DNA of 64,000 nucleotides from Burkholderiales bacterium (GCA_016219375.1 JACRNC010000016.1:124001-188000), one strand, 5' to 3'; counted from the first letter of the stretch, positions 48,799 to 58,567 are shown. A program made the numbers and translations. The notes: a model not told the origin generated them from the sequence alone.

Positions 48799-51621
48799 AT
48801 GTCCCGCCCGCTCGAAGCCAAGCTGCGCATCAGCGCCGAGGTCCAGCAGGCGCTGACCTCGCTGCGCTCCGTGCAGCAGGAGCTCAAGGGCCTGGACAAG
48901 CAGGCGGACGCCGCAGGCAGCCGCGCCCAGGGGCTCGCCGGCACGCTCTCTGGCCTGCGCGGCGCCCTTGCCGGCCTGGCTGGCGTGGCCACGCTGCAGG
49001 TGATGGCGCGCGAGATCGTGGGCGCCCGCATCGAGGCCGAGCGCCTGCAGGCCGTGCTCAAGCTCTCCACCGACGGCCCCCAGCAGGCGGCTGAAGACCT
49101 GGAGTGGCTCAAGAAGACGCTCAACGACCTGGGCCTGCGCCTGGACACGGCCGGCATGGCCTACGCCAAGTTCGCCGTGGCGGCCAAGGGCACCGCGCTG
49201 GAGGGCGAGGCGGCCAAGCAGGTCTTCGAGCAGGTGGCGCGGGCCTCCGCCGTGATGGGCCTGTCGGCGGAGGACACCTCCGGCGTGCTGCTCGCCATGA
49301 CGCAGATGCTCAGCAAGGGCGTCGTGTCGTCCGAGGAGCTGCGCGGCCAGATGGGTGAACGCCTGCCCAATGCCTTCCAGCTCTCGGCCGAGGGCATGGG
49401 CGTCACCACCGAAGAGTTCAACAAGATGCTCGCCCGCGGCGAGGTCATGGCCAGCGACCTCCTGCCGCGCTTGGCTACCGTCTGGCTCAAGTCCCTGGGC
49501 CAGGCGCCGGAAGAGGCCGCGAAGGGGGCACAGGGGGAGATCAACCGCTTTCACAACGCGCTGCTGGAGCTGAAGCAGACGCTGGGCGATGCGGGCATTG
49601 CCGATGGCTTGGTTGCCGCGCTGGCCGACGTCAACAAAGGCCTCGCGGCAGTCACCCAGCGCCTCAAGGATGCAAGGCAGGAGGGTGAGGGCTTCTTCGG
49701 CACCGTCGTCGCGCTCTACAACAACCGGCAGAAGTCCATCGACAAGATGGTCGCCGACCTCCAGCAGCCCAAGACCGCGGCCGACGCGGCCAAGCAGCGC
49801 AAGGAGCTGGAGGCCGACACCAGCACCTGGTCCTGGCAATCGGTGGTCGCCCGCCAGAAGCGCATCGCCGAGCTGCGCCAGATCGAGCAGCGCCTGCAGG
49901 CTGAGGCGACCAAGGCCGCCGAAGACGCCAAGGCCAAGGCCGCCACACCGATCAAGGCCGACGAGGCCAAGCTCCAGAAGGAGCGCGAGAGGTCCGCAAG
50001 ATCAGCGCTCAAGGATCTGCTGGACAAGGCCAAGACCGAGCGCGAGAAGATCGCCGAAGAGCGGGCCAACTTCCTGGCCGGCGCGGGCAAGCACCTCTCA
50101 TCCGCCGAGCTGGCCCAGGCCGAGGCCGCATTCGCCAAGCGCATGCAGGGCGCGGGCGGCGTGGCCCCCACGCGCCAAGCCCAGATCCGCGCCGCCTACG
50201 ACGCCGAGCTCGACCTGCTGCGTGACGCCATCGAGCGCGAGCAGCAGGTCAACGAGCAGCGCTTCCAGGACGGCCTGACCGAGCTGGGCGACTACCTCGC
50301 CACCCGCGGGCGGCTGCAGCGCCAGGCGGCCGAGGCCGATCTCAAGCGCCTGGAGCAGGAGCGCGCCGCCGCCGCGGCCGGCCTGGCTCAAGCCCGCGGC
50401 CTGGCCGCCAGCGGCGACCCGCAGGAGGCCGCCCGCGGCCAGGAGGCCGTGCTGCGCGCAACCGACCGCCTGGCGCAGGTGGAGGCCGAGATCGCCATGC
50501 GCAAGCGCGACCAGGTCGACGCACAGCGTGCCCTGCTGCGCGATGCCGAGCAGATCAACCGGGAGCGCACCCGCACCCTGGCTGAGCTGGATGACCAGGT
50601 CAAGGCCGCGCGCGGCGAGCAGCTCAGCCCGGCCGAGCTGCGCGCCCAGGTGGAGCGCGAGTTCGCCGACACGGCCCGGCGCATCGGCAACGACGAGGAG
50701 GGCCAGGCCCGCCTCGGTCAGCTCATCGACCTGGAGGCCGCGCGCCGCCAGTTCGACCAGCTCCGCGCCCTGTGGCAGCGCACCACGCAGGACATGGCCA
50801 CCGCCGAGGCGGCCGTGCGCCAGCAGCAGGAGGCCGGCGCGCTCACCGCCTCGCAGGCCGAGCAGCAGCTGCTGGCCCTGCGCCGCGAGCAGGTGCCCGC
50901 GCTGGACGCCATCCTGGCCAGGATGCGCGAGCTGGCCGCCACGCCCGACCAGCAGAGCGCCGTGCGCCAGCTGGAGGTCGAGCTGGGCGGCCTGCGCCAG
51001 GCGCGCACCGAGCTGGAGGAGGCCGCCCGCTCCAGCGCCACAGCCGAGTTCACCCAGGGCCTCACCGACATCGCCACCGGCGCCAAGACCGCCAAGGACG
51101 CCCTGACCGACATGGTGGGCGGCTTTGCGAAGGCCATGCTAAACGTCATCAACCAGCGCCTGGGCAAGCAGCTCGTCGACTCGCTGATGGGGGATGGAAC
51201 GGCCGGCGGCGGCAGTGGGTGGTTGGGCGCCTTCGTCAGCGCGGTTGGCAGCCTGTTCCACACCGGCGGCGTGGTCGGCACCGGCGCCGGCACGCGCCGC
51301 ACGCTGCCCGCCCACACCTGGGCCCTGGCCCCGCGCTACCACGGCGGCGGCATCGCCGGCCTGGCGCCAGGCGAGGTGCCCGCCGTGCTCATGGCCGGCG
51401 AGGAAGTGCTCACCGAGGACAACCCCCGCCACATCAAGAACGCCGGCCGCTCCGTGGGCGGCCTGTCCGTGGTCAACAACGTGCAGATCAGCGGCGCGCA
51501 GGGCGACGACGCCCAGGCCGCCGAGGCCGCGCGCAGCCTCACCGACACCATCAACGCCAGCATCGACCGCTGGGCCGTGCGCGAGTCGCGCCCCGGCGGC
51601 CTGCTGGCCGGCCGGCGCTGA
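48799..51621 (+). CDS. Tail tape measure protein
   Basis: A 940-residue protein that sets tail length. The N-terminal part is the tape-measure family region (LRGALAGLAGVATLQVMARE, SAVMGLSAEDTSGVLLAMTQ, MLSKGVVSSEELRGQMGERL, PNAFQLSAEGMGVTTEEFNK). A long coiled coil of Arg/Gln/Glu/Ala follows (about 300-760). The end carries FTQGLTDIATGAKTAKDALT, a Gly-rich hydrophobic stretch and the phage lambda H-like C-terminus (HTGGVVGTGAGTRRTLPAHT, VPAVLMAGEEVLTEDNPRH). Predicted tail length for a B3-like siphophage would be moderate. Confidence 0.9.
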   Translation: MSRPLEAKLRISAEVQQALTSLRSVQQELKGLDKQADAAGSRAQGLAGTLSGLRGALAGLAGVATLQVMAREIVGARIEAERLQAVLKLSTDGPQQAAEDLEWLKKTLNDLGLRLDTAGMAYAKFAVAAKGTALEGEAAKQVFEQVARASAVMGLSAEDTSGVLLAMTQMLSKGVVSSEELRGQMGERLPNAFQLSAEGMGVTTEEFNKMLARGEVMASDLLPRLATVWLKSLGQAPEEAAKGAQGEINRFHNALLELKQTLGDAGIADGLVAALADVNKGLAAVTQRLKDARQEGEGFFGTVVALYNNRQKSIDKMVADLQQPKTAADAAKQRKELEADTSTWSWQSVVARQKRIAELRQIEQRLQAEATKAAEDAKAKAATPIKADEAKLQKERERSARSALKDLLDKAKTEREKIAEERANFLAGAGKHLSSAELAQAEAAFAKRMQGAGGVAPTRQAQIRAAYDAELDLLRDAIEREQQVNEQRFQDGLTELGDYLATRGRLQRQAAEADLKRLEQERAAAAAGLAQARGLAASGDPQEAARGQEAVLRATDRLAQVEAEIAMRKRDQVDAQRALLRDAEQINRERTRTLAELDDQVKAARGEQLSPAELRAQVEREFADTARRIGNDEEGQARLGQLIDLEAARRQFDQLRALWQRTTQDMATAEAAVRQQQEAGALTASQAEQQLLALRREQVPALDAILARMRELAATPDQQSAVRQLEVELGGLRQARTELEEAARSSATAEFTQGLTDIATGAKTAKDALTDMVGGFAKAMLNVINQRLGKQLVDSLMGDGTAGGGSGWLGAFVSAVGSLFHTGGVVGTGAGTRRTLPAHTWALAPRYHGGGIAGLAPGEVPAVLMAGEEVLTEDNPRHIKNAGRSVGGLSVVNNVQISGAQGDDAQAAEAARSLTDTINASIDRWAVRESRPGGLLAGRR

Positions 51622-51642
51622 TCGCCCCGCGCCACCACCTGC

Positions 51643-51652
51643 AAACCGGTTT
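51643..51652. promoter_or_regulatory. Dyad AAACCGGTTT ahead of the minor tail genes
   Basis: This perfect 10-bp palindrome shares AACCGGTT with the two late-promoter candidates. It lies only 7-16 bases before the M-like gene start, so the spacing differs and no ACACT box is seen. It could be a third activator site or coincidence. Confidence 0.3.
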
Positions 51653-51658
51653 CACAGC

Positions 51659-52000
51659 ATGCCCGTCTACATCTGGGCCGAGTCCCCCGGCACCGCCGCC
51701 CGCCCGCTGCCCCGCGTCAAGGCCACCCAGTTCGGCGACGGCTACGAGCAGCGCGCCCCTGATGGCCTGCACCCCGTCAAGCAGGTGTGGGACGTGGTGC
51801 ACGACAGCATCGACGTGGCCGTGGCCGACGAGATCGACGCCTTCCTCATGGACGGGCTGGGCTGGAAGACCTTCGACTGGACGCCGCCGCGCCAGGCCAC
51901 CGCGCGCAAGTTCAAGTGCACCAGCTACAGCCGCACGCTCACCGACCGCGTGGGCGAGCACAGCATCTCGGCCACCTTTGAGGAGGTGCACGAGCCATGA
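51659..52000 (+). CDS. Minor tail protein M (lambda type)
   Basis: A 113-residue tail-tip protein of the phage minor-tail M family: VKATQFGDGYEQRAPDGLHP, VWDVVHDSIDVAVADEIDAF, WKTFDWTPPRQATARKFKCT and GEHSISATFEEV. It helps begin tail-tip assembly. It is followed by the L-like gene. Confidence 0.82.
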   Translation: MPVYIWAESPGTAARPLPRVKATQFGDGYEQRAPDGLHPVKQVWDVVHDSIDVAVADEIDAFLMDGLGWKTFDWTPPRQATARKFKCTSYSRTLTDRVGEHSISATFEEVHEP

Positions 52001-52025
52001 ACGCAGCCGCCCGGAGGGTCGCCCC

Positions 52026-52733
52026 ATGACCGCAGCCATCGCCATCGAGCTGGCCAAGCTCCAGCACGACGCCGTCATCGAGATGTTCGAGCTCGACGCC
52101 ACGCCCGCCGGCGGCCAGCTCACCCGCTTCCATGCCGGCACCAACCAGCTGCGCCAGAACCTGGTGTGGCAGGGCCACAGCTACGTCGCCTGGCCGGTGC
52201 AGGCCGAGGGCTTTGCGCTCACCGCCCAGGGCAGCCTGCCGCGGCCCACGCTGCGCGCGGCCAACATCCTGGGCCTGATCGGCGCGATGGTGCTGGAGAC
52301 GGGCGGCCTGCGCGGCGCCCTGGTGCGCCGCCGCCGCACGCTGGCGCGCTTCCTGGACGCGGCCAACTTCCCCGGCGGCACCAACCCCGACGCCGACCCC
52401 ACCGCCGAGTACCCCACCGAGACCTGGCGCGTGGACCGCGTCAGCCAGCGCAACAAGCTCATCGTGGAGCTGGAGCTGGCCAGCCCCTGGGACGCCGCCG
52501 GCGTGCTGCTGCCGCGCCGCCAGGTGCTGGCCGACGTCTGCACCTGGGCCTACCGCGGCCCCGACTGCGGCTACACCGGCCCGGCCGTGGCCCGGACCGA
52601 CGACACCCCCACCACCGACCTGGCGCAAGACGCCTGCGGCGGCCGCCTGTCCTCCTGCCGGCTGCGCCAGTGGCCGGGCGGCGAGCTGCCCTTCGGCGGC
52701 TTCCCCGGCGCCGGCGTGTACCGCGACGTCTGA
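52026..52733 (+). CDS. Minor tail protein L (lambda type), probable Fe-S protein
   Basis: A 235-residue protein matching lambda gpL: LAKLQHDAVIEMFELDATPA, QNLVWQGHSYVAWPVQAEGF, LPRPTLRAANILGLIGAMVL and LASPWDAAGVLLPRRQVLAD. The C-terminal domain has four cysteines (VCTWAYRGPDCGYTG, then DACGGRLSSCRLR), the set that binds a [4Fe-4S] cluster in lambda gpL. It belongs to the tail tip. Confidence 0.85.
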   Translation: MTAAIAIELAKLQHDAVIEMFELDATPAGGQLTRFHAGTNQLRQNLVWQGHSYVAWPVQAEGFALTAQGSLPRPTLRAANILGLIGAMVLETGGLRGALVRRRRTLARFLDAANFPGGTNPDADPTAEYPTETWRVDRVSQRNKLIVELELASPWDAAGVLLPRRQVLADVCTWAYRGPDCGYTGPAVARTDDTPTTDLAQDACGGRLSSCRLRQWPGGELPFGGFPGAGVYRDV

Positions 52734-52781
52734 TCCCGCCACCCCTGCCAGCCCCCTGCCAGCCCCTGCCTGCCCCCCGCC

Positions 52782-53552
52782 ATGACGCCCTACCACCTGC
52801 GCCCCTCCATCGCCCAGGCCATCGTCGACGATGCACGTCGTGCATACGAGGCGGCCGGCCGCGAGTCCTGCGGCCTCATCGTGCGCCTGCCTGGCCACGG
52901 CGACGCCTACCGCCCGTGCCGCAACCTGGCCCGCCATGAAGCCGGCCAGGAGCGCTTCATCCTCGACCCGGCCGCCTGGGCCGCGGCCGAGGACGAGGGC
53001 GAGATCGTCGCCGTCGTGCACAGCCACCCCGACGCGCCGGCCCACCCCTCGGATGCCGACCGCGTCATGTGCGAGCGCACCGGGCTGCCCTGGCTCATCG
53101 TCAGCATGCCCAGCGGCGTCATCCTGCAGACCCTGCCCACCGGCCAGCCGCTGCCGCTGGTCGGCCGCGAGTTCCACCACGGCGTGGTCGACTGCTACAC
53201 CATCATCCAGGACCACTACGCGCAGGAGCTGGGCATCGCGCTGCCCCACTTCGAGCGCAGCGACGACTGGTGGCTCAAGGGCCAGACGCTCTACCGCGAC
53301 AACTTTGCGCAGGCCGGTTTCGTCGAGGTCGGCCCGCCCACCGGCACCACCCTGCGCCCGCACGACGTCGTGCTCATGTGCATCCGCAGCAGCGTGGAGA
53401 ACCACGGCGGCGTCATCCTGGAGGGCGGCCACCTGCTGCACCACCTGTGGGGCCGCCTGTCCAGCCGCGACGTGTGGGGCGGCTACTGGGCCCGCCACAC
53501 CACCACCGTGCTGCGCCACCGGCAGCTGCTCGGCCTGGCGGAGGCCGCCTGA
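52782..53552 (+). CDS. Tail protein K: JAB/MPN plus NlpC/P60 peptidase
   Basis: A 256-residue protein of the lambda gpK type. The N-terminal JAB/MPN metalloprotease domain has AAGRESCGLIV (Glu) and AVVHSHPDAPAHPSDADRVM (HxH...D zinc ligands). The C-terminal NlpC/P60 domain has GVVDCYTIIQDHYAQELGIA (catalytic Cys) and ENHGGVILEGGHLLHHLWGR (His). It is thought to process tail proteins or local peptidoglycan at entry. Its stop overlaps the next ATG (TGATG). Confidence 0.9.
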   Translation: MTPYHLRPSIAQAIVDDARRAYEAAGRESCGLIVRLPGHGDAYRPCRNLARHEAGQERFILDPAAWAAAEDEGEIVAVVHSHPDAPAHPSDADRVMCERTGLPWLIVSMPSGVILQTLPTGQPLPLVGREFHHGVVDCYTIIQDHYAQELGIALPHFERSDDWWLKGQTLYRDNFAQAGFVEVGPPTGTTLRPHDVVLMCIRSSVENHGGVILEGGHLLHHLWGRLSSRDVWGGYWARHTTTVLRHRQLLGLAEAA

Positions 53553-54271
53553 TGGCAGCCGCCGCCCTGGGCGCGCAGGACCTGCGCGAGGTGCGCCTCT
53601 ACGGCCACCTGGGCCGCCAGTTCGGCCGCGTCCACAAGCTTGCGGTGCGCACCTGCCGCGAGGCCGCCCAGGCCCTGGCCGTGCTGCTGCCCGGCTTCGA
53701 GCGCGCGCTGCTGGCGCACCAGCCCGGCGTGCACGTCTTCCGCCGCCGCGTCAGCGTGCCCACCAACATCGCCGAGGAGCGCCTGGACGCGCCCCTGGGC
53801 CGCGGTGAGGCCGTGTGCATCGTCCCGGCCGTCGCCGGCGCCAAGCGGGGGGGCGCACTGCAGATCATCGTCGGCGCAGCCCTCATCGCCGGGGCCTTCG
53901 TGACCGGCACCTTTTCTCTGGCCGCCACGTTGGGCGTCAAATTCACCGCGTTGGGCTCGGTAGCGGCCAGCGTCGGCTTGTCGCTCGTCCTGGGGGGCGT
54001 CGTCCAGGCCCTGACGCCGATCGCCAAGGCCGGCGGCAACGGCGCCCGCCCGGAGAACGCGCCCAGCTACACCTTCGACGGCCCGGTCAACTACACCACC
54101 CAGGGCGTGGCCGTGCCGCTGGTCTACGGCCGCTGCATCATCGGCTCGGTGGTCGCCAGCCAGGGCCTGTCCAGCGTGGAGGGCACGCCCACCGGCAGCC
54201 TGCCCAGCCTGCCCTCCAGCCCGGTCAAGGCCGTGAGCTGGATGGGCCCCGGCTACACGGGGGCTGCATGA
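53552..54271 (+). CDS. Tail assembly protein I (lambda type)
   Basis: A 239-residue protein of the lambda gpI family. The N-terminal ubiquitin-like part is EVRLYGHLGRQFGRVHKLAV, REAAQALAVLLPGFERALLA. Then comes a hydrophobic Gly/Ala segment (LQIIVGAALIAGAFVTGTFS, VAASVGLSLVLGGVVQALTP) and a C-terminal NYTTQGVAVPLVYGRCIIGS. It works with K and J in building the tail tip. Overlaps J by 4 bases. Confidence 0.85.
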   Translation: MAAAALGAQDLREVRLYGHLGRQFGRVHKLAVRTCREAAQALAVLLPGFERALLAHQPGVHVFRRRVSVPTNIAEERLDAPLGRGEAVCIVPAVAGAKRGGALQIIVGAALIAGAFVTGTFSLAATLGVKFTALGSVAASVGLSLVLGGVVQALTPIAKAGGNGARPENAPSYTFDGPVNYTTQGVAVPLVYGRCIIGSVVASQGLSSVEGTPTGSLPSLPSSPVKAVSWMGPGYTGAA

Positions 54272-57200
54272 GCCAGCCCCTCAATCCCCGGCAGCAGGCA
54301 GGCGCGCAGCTCCTCATCCAGGGCGCCAAGGGCAAGGGCGGCGGCGGCAAGGCCCGCGCGGCCGTGGAGGAGCCCGACAGCCTGCGCTCCACGCAGTACG
54401 CCGAGGTCATCGACATCCTCAGCGAGGGCGAGTGCGAGGGCCTGGTGGACGGCCTCAAGAGCGTGTTCCTGGACGGCGTGCCGGTGCAGAACGCCGACGG
54501 CACGGCCAACTTCTCGCGCCTGGACATGCAGGTCACCACCGGCACGCCCTACCAAAGCGCGCTCAGCATGGGCGGCGTGCAGGTGGAGACGGCCGTCAGC
54601 GTGCTGTGCAGCGCGGCCGCGCCCGTGGTGCGCACCGTGGCCGACGCCGACGTGGACCGCGTGCGCATCACCTTCAGCGTGCCGCAGCTTACGCACCAGA
54701 ACACCAGCAACGGCGACCTGGGCGGCACCACGGTGGACCTGGCGATCGACGTGCAGTCCTCTGGCGGCGGCTGGGTCACGGTGATGCAGCCGCGCTTCTC
54801 GGGCAAGACCACCAGCACCTACACCCGCAGCTACCAGCTGGAGCTGACCGGCCCCGCGCCCCACAACATCCGCGTGCGCCGGCTCACAGCCGACGCCGCC
54901 CAGTCCAACGTGGTCGACAAGGTCTACTGGGCCTCCTACACCACCATCAAGTCGGTCCGCCTGCGCTACCCGCATACCGCCGTGGCGCGCATCTACGTGG
55001 ACGCGCAGCAGTTCAGCCGCATCCCCACCCGCGCCTACGACTGGGCCGGCCTGCGCGTGGCCGTGCCCAGCAACTACGACCCGCTCACGCTCACCTACAC
55101 CGGCACCTGGGACGGCACCTTCAAGCTGGCCTGGACGGCCAACCCGGCCTGGATCCTCTACGACCTCATCACCCACGAGCGCTACGGCCTGGGCCGCTAC
55201 ATCGACGCCAGCGCCCTCAACAAGTGGGGGCTCTATCAGATCGGCCGCTACTGCGACGAGTTCGTCAGCGACGGCCGCGGCGGCCAGGAGCCGCGCTTCC
55301 AGCTCCACGTGGCCATCTACAACCGTGCCGAGGCGCTGCAGCTCGTGCGTGACCTGGCGGCCGTCTTCCGCGGCATGGTGTTCTGGTCGGCCTCCACGCT
55401 GGCCGTCGCGCAGGACGCCCCGTCCGACCCCGAGCTGCTCTACACGCCGGCCAACGTCGTCGACGGCCTGTTCACCTACTCGGACGTGTCCGAGCGCACC
55501 CTCCACAGCGTCTACATCTGCTGGTGGAACGACCGCAGCCAGCTCGGCAAGCGCGTGCCCGAGGTCTATGCCCCGCAGGACCTCATCCAGCGCTACGGCA
55601 TCCGCGAGCTGGAGCTCAGCCCCATCGGCGTGGCCACGCGCGGCCAGGCCGCCCGGGTGTGCCGCTGGGCCCGACACAGCGAGCACGAGGAGGGCCAGAC
55701 CGTCACCTTCCGCGTCGGCAGCGACGGCGCCGCGGCCGCGCCGGGCAAGGTGTTCCGCATCGCTGACCCGGACGTTGCCGGCGAGCGCCTGGGCGGCCGC
55801 CTGCGCGCGGCCACGGCCAGCACCCTCACGCTGGACGCACCCGTCGATCTGCGCGCCGGCGAGACCTACACCGCCACCGTGCTGCTGCCGGCCACCGCGG
55901 ACCAGGTCGGCTTCCGCACCGAGGAGCGCACCGTCACCACGCCGGCCGGCGCCGGCATCCAGACCCTCACCGTCGCCCCGCCGTTCAGCCAGGCCCCTCA
56001 GGCGCAAACGGTTTTCGTGCTGCAAAGCTCCGCCGTGGCCGCCACCACCTGGCGCTGCCTGGCCGTCACCGAGGTGGCCGGCCAGAACCAGTACGAGATC
56101 ACCGCCGTCGCCCACAACCCCAGCAAGTACGCCGCCATCGAGCAGGGCCTGCAGCTCCAGGAGCTGCCCATCACCCGTCTGCGCTCCGCGCCGCTGGCGC
56201 CCACCGGCCTCACCGCCACCGAGACCATCTACATCTCCGGCCCCAACATCAAGAGCCGCGTCACCGTCGCCTGGGTGCCGGCCGAGCCCGGCATGCGCTA
56301 CCGCCTCACCTGGCGCTCCAACCTGGGCGCCTGGCGCACCGAGCCCGAGACGGCCGCCCAGAACATCGAGCTGACCGGCCTGGACGAAGGCCCGCTGGAG
56401 CTGTCCGTGCGCGCCGTCAACGCGCTGGACAACGTCTCCCCCGCCCTGGCCGCCACCGTCACCCTGCTGGGCAAGACGGCCAAGCCCGAGCTGCCCGACG
56501 CATTCGCCGTGGTCGTGCAGCCCGATGGCACCCGCGTGTTCTCGGCCGAGTGGTCCGCCACGCCCAAGCCCGTGGACCTGCTCGGCTACGTCTACCGCTA
56601 CCGCCAGGGCACCGGCTGGGCCTGGGACGACATGCTGCCCATGTCCACCGACTCGGGCGTGAGCGCCGGCGGCGACGACATCCCCGGCTTCGTCAACACC
56701 TCGCCCTGGGAGCACAACCAGCTGCTCGCCGGCACCTACACGGTGGCCCTCAAGACCATCGACACCAGCCGCATGCTCAGCGACGGCACGCGCTACATCC
56801 AGGTCGAGCTGCCCGACCCCCGCCTGGGCGACAACATCGCCAGCCGCGACGCCGTGGTCGGCGGCTGGCCCGGCACCAAGGTCGACTGCGTCGTCAGCGA
56901 CGGGGCCCTCGTCGCCCGCGACCGCGCCACCTGGGCCACGCTGCCCGACACCTGGTCGGCCTGGACCCGCTGGGTCTGGGACCCGGTGGAGAGCTTCAGC
57001 TACACGATGGCCGACGAAGACTTCGGCGCCCCCGTCAGCGTCACCCCCTACGTGCTGACGGAGGGCGAGGGCACCGTGGTGGTCGAGGAGCAGCACAACC
57101 TGGACGGCTCCACCTGGAGCCCCTGGGCCCTGGTCGCCGGCCCCGTCACCTGCCGCTCCATCCGCATCCGCGTCACCGTCACCGCGCCCAGCGCGCCGGC

Positions 57201-57528
57201 CGGCACCGTGCCGCCGCCGCTGGCCCGCCTGACCAACCTGCAGGTCGCCTACGGCGGCGCCACCAAGAGCGAGCTGATCAACGACCTCGACCCCACCGCG
57301 CTGGGCCCTGCCCACCGCCTGGGCGTCGGCCGCATCCGCGCCCCGCTGCGCAAGGCCTATGCCGCCATCGTGTCCGTCCAGGTCGTCTTCCAGAACCTCA
57401 CCAGCGGCCCCTGGACGTACTCCATCGACGACAAGGACCCCGACGACGGCCCGCTCATCACCATGCGCGGCCCCGACGGCAACCTGGCCGACCCGCCCCT
57501 CATCGACATCGCCATCCGAGGTTTCTGA
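54268..57528 (+). CDS. Tail tip host-specificity protein J (lambda type)
   Basis: A 1086-residue central tail-tip protein that contacts the host receptor. The N-terminal half has the phage-tail_3 features (STQYAEVIDILSEGECEGLV, DGLKSVFLDGVPVQ, TYTRSYQLELTGPAPHNIRV, AWTANPAWILYDLITHERYG, LGRYIDASALNKWGLYQIGR). The middle has FRGMVFWSASTLAVAQDAPS and NDRSQLGKRVPEVYAPQDLI; then fibronectin-III-like repeats (about 620-760) and a C-terminal variable region. Length is close to lambda J (1132). The receptor is unknown. Confidence 0.92.
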   Translation: MSQPLNPRQQAGAQLLIQGAKGKGGGGKARAAVEEPDSLRSTQYAEVIDILSEGECEGLVDGLKSVFLDGVPVQNADGTANFSRLDMQVTTGTPYQSALSMGGVQVETAVSVLCSAAAPVVRTVADADVDRVRITFSVPQLTHQNTSNGDLGGTTVDLAIDVQSSGGGWVTVMQPRFSGKTTSTYTRSYQLELTGPAPHNIRVRRLTADAAQSNVVDKVYWASYTTIKSVRLRYPHTAVARIYVDAQQFSRIPTRAYDWAGLRVAVPSNYDPLTLTYTGTWDGTFKLAWTANPAWILYDLITHERYGLGRYIDASALNKWGLYQIGRYCDEFVSDGRGGQEPRFQLHVAIYNRAEALQLVRDLAAVFRGMVFWSASTLAVAQDAPSDPELLYTPANVVDGLFTYSDVSERTLHSVYICWWNDRSQLGKRVPEVYAPQDLIQRYGIRELELSPIGVATRGQAARVCRWARHSEHEEGQTVTFRVGSDGAAAAPGKVFRIADPDVAGERLGGRLRAATASTLTLDAPVDLRAGETYTATVLLPATADQVGFRTEERTVTTPAGAGIQTLTVAPPFSQAPQAQTVFVLQSSAVAATTWRCLAVTEVAGQNQYEITAVAHNPSKYAAIEQGLQLQELPITRLRSAPLAPTGLTATETIYISGPNIKSRVTVAWVPAEPGMRYRLTWRSNLGAWRTEPETAAQNIELTGLDEGPLELSVRAVNALDNVSPALAATVTLLGKTAKPELPDAFAVVVQPDGTRVFSAEWSATPKPVDLLGYVYRYRQGTGWAWDDMLPMSTDSGVSAGGDDIPGFVNTSPWEHNQLLAGTYTVALKTIDTSRMLSDGTRYIQVELPDPRLGDNIASRDAVVGGWPGTKVDCVVSDGALVARDRATWATLPDTWSAWTRWVWDPVESFSYTMADEDFGAPVSVTPYVLTEGEGTVVVEEQHNLDGSTWSPWALVAGPVTCRSIRIRVTVTAPSAPAGTVPPPLARLTNLQVAYGGATKSELINDLDPTALGPAHRLGVGRIRAPLRKAYAAIVSVQVVFQNLTSGPWTYSIDDKDPDDGPLITMRGPDGNLADPPLIDIAIRGF

Positions 57529-58073
57529 TGCCCTGGCCCACCCCCCCATCCGACGCCGCGCTGCCCGGCACCGAATACGACGCCGACACCGACAAGCCCT
57601 CCCTGGCCCGCGCCCAGCTCCTGCAGCTCAAGGAGCGGGTTGACGCCCTGTCCACCGCGCTCAAGGCCGTCATCGACAACGGTGAGCCCGTGCTGCTTTC
57701 CAGGCTGCTGGCCAGCTTGCCGGCCGTGGGCGGCGTGGCCACGCTCAACCGCGGCGCGCTGACCCAGCCGGTGAGTGCGCAGCCCGATGCGTGGGGCAAC
57801 CTCACGCTCAATGCCGCGGCCAGCAACGTCTTCTTCATCCAGAGCGGTGGTGAGACCTTCAACCTCACGCTGACCAACCCCACGCCCGGGCAGACGATCA
57901 ACCTGCGGTTCTACGTGATCGGCACGCACAGCGCAGTCAACGTCAGCATCCCCGGCGCCAAGATCAGCGGAGCACCCATTCCCGGCGCCGGCCGCGTCAA
58001 CTGGCTGGTGCTCACCTATGTCGATGCCTCGCACACGCGCTGGGAAGGCTCCTGGCTGACCTTGGACGCCTGA
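57528..58073 (+). CDS. Tail fibre-type protein
   Basis: A 181-residue protein: a short helical start (DKPSLARAQLLQLKERVDAL) then beta-rich sequence (LNRGALTQPVSAQPDAWGNL, NLTLTNPTPGQTINLRFYVI, RVNWLVLTYVDASHTRWEGS). It is typical of small tail-fibre or appendage proteins after J. The ATG overlaps the J stop (TGATG). Confidence 0.65.
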   Translation: MPWPTPPSDAALPGTEYDADTDKPSLARAQLLQLKERVDALSTALKAVIDNGEPVLLSRLLASLPAVGGVATLNRGALTQPVSAQPDAWGNLTLNAAASNVFFIQSGGETFNLTLTNPTPGQTINLRFYVIGTHSAVNVSIPGAKISGAPIPGAGRVNWLVLTYVDASHTRWEGSWLTLDA

Positions 58074-58075
58074 TC

Positions 58076-58567
58076 ATGAGCTTCGCGTGTCGCCCTATGG
58101 TTGCCATCGGCTACGTCGGCTTCTCAGGCTGCGGGGCGATGTCCACGCCAGGAGACGCCTATGGCAACGTCTTCGCCGCCGTGCGGTTGCTTGCGGACGG
58201 GCGGCTGCGGCAGGAAGCCAGCGGCCAGTTGCCGTATCTGGAGTTTCCGCCGGGGAGCTGGTTCAGCACCGCCACACCAGGGATCGGCGCGGACTACGAG
58301 GCGCGGTTCATCAACCAGCGCTGGACCGATCGCCGGGGCAACGCATGGGTGGAGGGCTCTCCAGGCGGCACCTGGATCACGATCTCGGAGGAGCCGTGGC
58401 AGCGCATCTGGGGCGACATGAGCGCCCGGCTCTCTATCTGGGAATTCGACGTCCAGATCCGCCACAAGGCCACTGGCGTCATCGTGGCCTCCGGCGCTGG
58501 CCGCCTGCGCCATGACGCCCGTGTAACGACCGGCGACGGCACGGGCGACGGAGGGAGCCCCGTCTAA
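58076..58567 (+). CDS. Phage protein of unknown function after the tail fibre gene
   Basis: A 163-residue beta-rich protein (GYVGFSGCGAMSTPGDAYGN, LRQEASGQLPYLEFPPGSWF, ISEEPWQRIWGDMSARLSIW). It is probably a tail appendage, judged from its place 2 bases after the fibre gene. The final residues are Gly/Thr-rich. No family recognised. Confidence 0.6.
   Translation: MSFACRPMVAIGYVGFSGCGAMSTPGDAYGNVFAAVRLLADGRLRQEASGQLPYLEFPPGSWFSTATPGIGADYEARFINQRWTDRRGNAWVEGSPGGTWITISEEPWQRIWGDMSARLSIWEFDVQIRHKATGVIVASGAGRLRHDARVTTGDGTGDGGSPV

Noticed and set aside
56005-56018. AAACGGTTTT inside gene J as another late-promoter dyad
   Set aside because: It lies deep within the coding sequence, is imperfect and lacks the downstream ACACT box and start codon.
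54253-57549. A 1098-codon open frame on the minus strand opposite gene J
   Set aside because: It is a mirror of J in GC-rich DNA: rich in Gly/Ala/Val/His/Asp repeats, without domains, and J on the other strand is clearly real.
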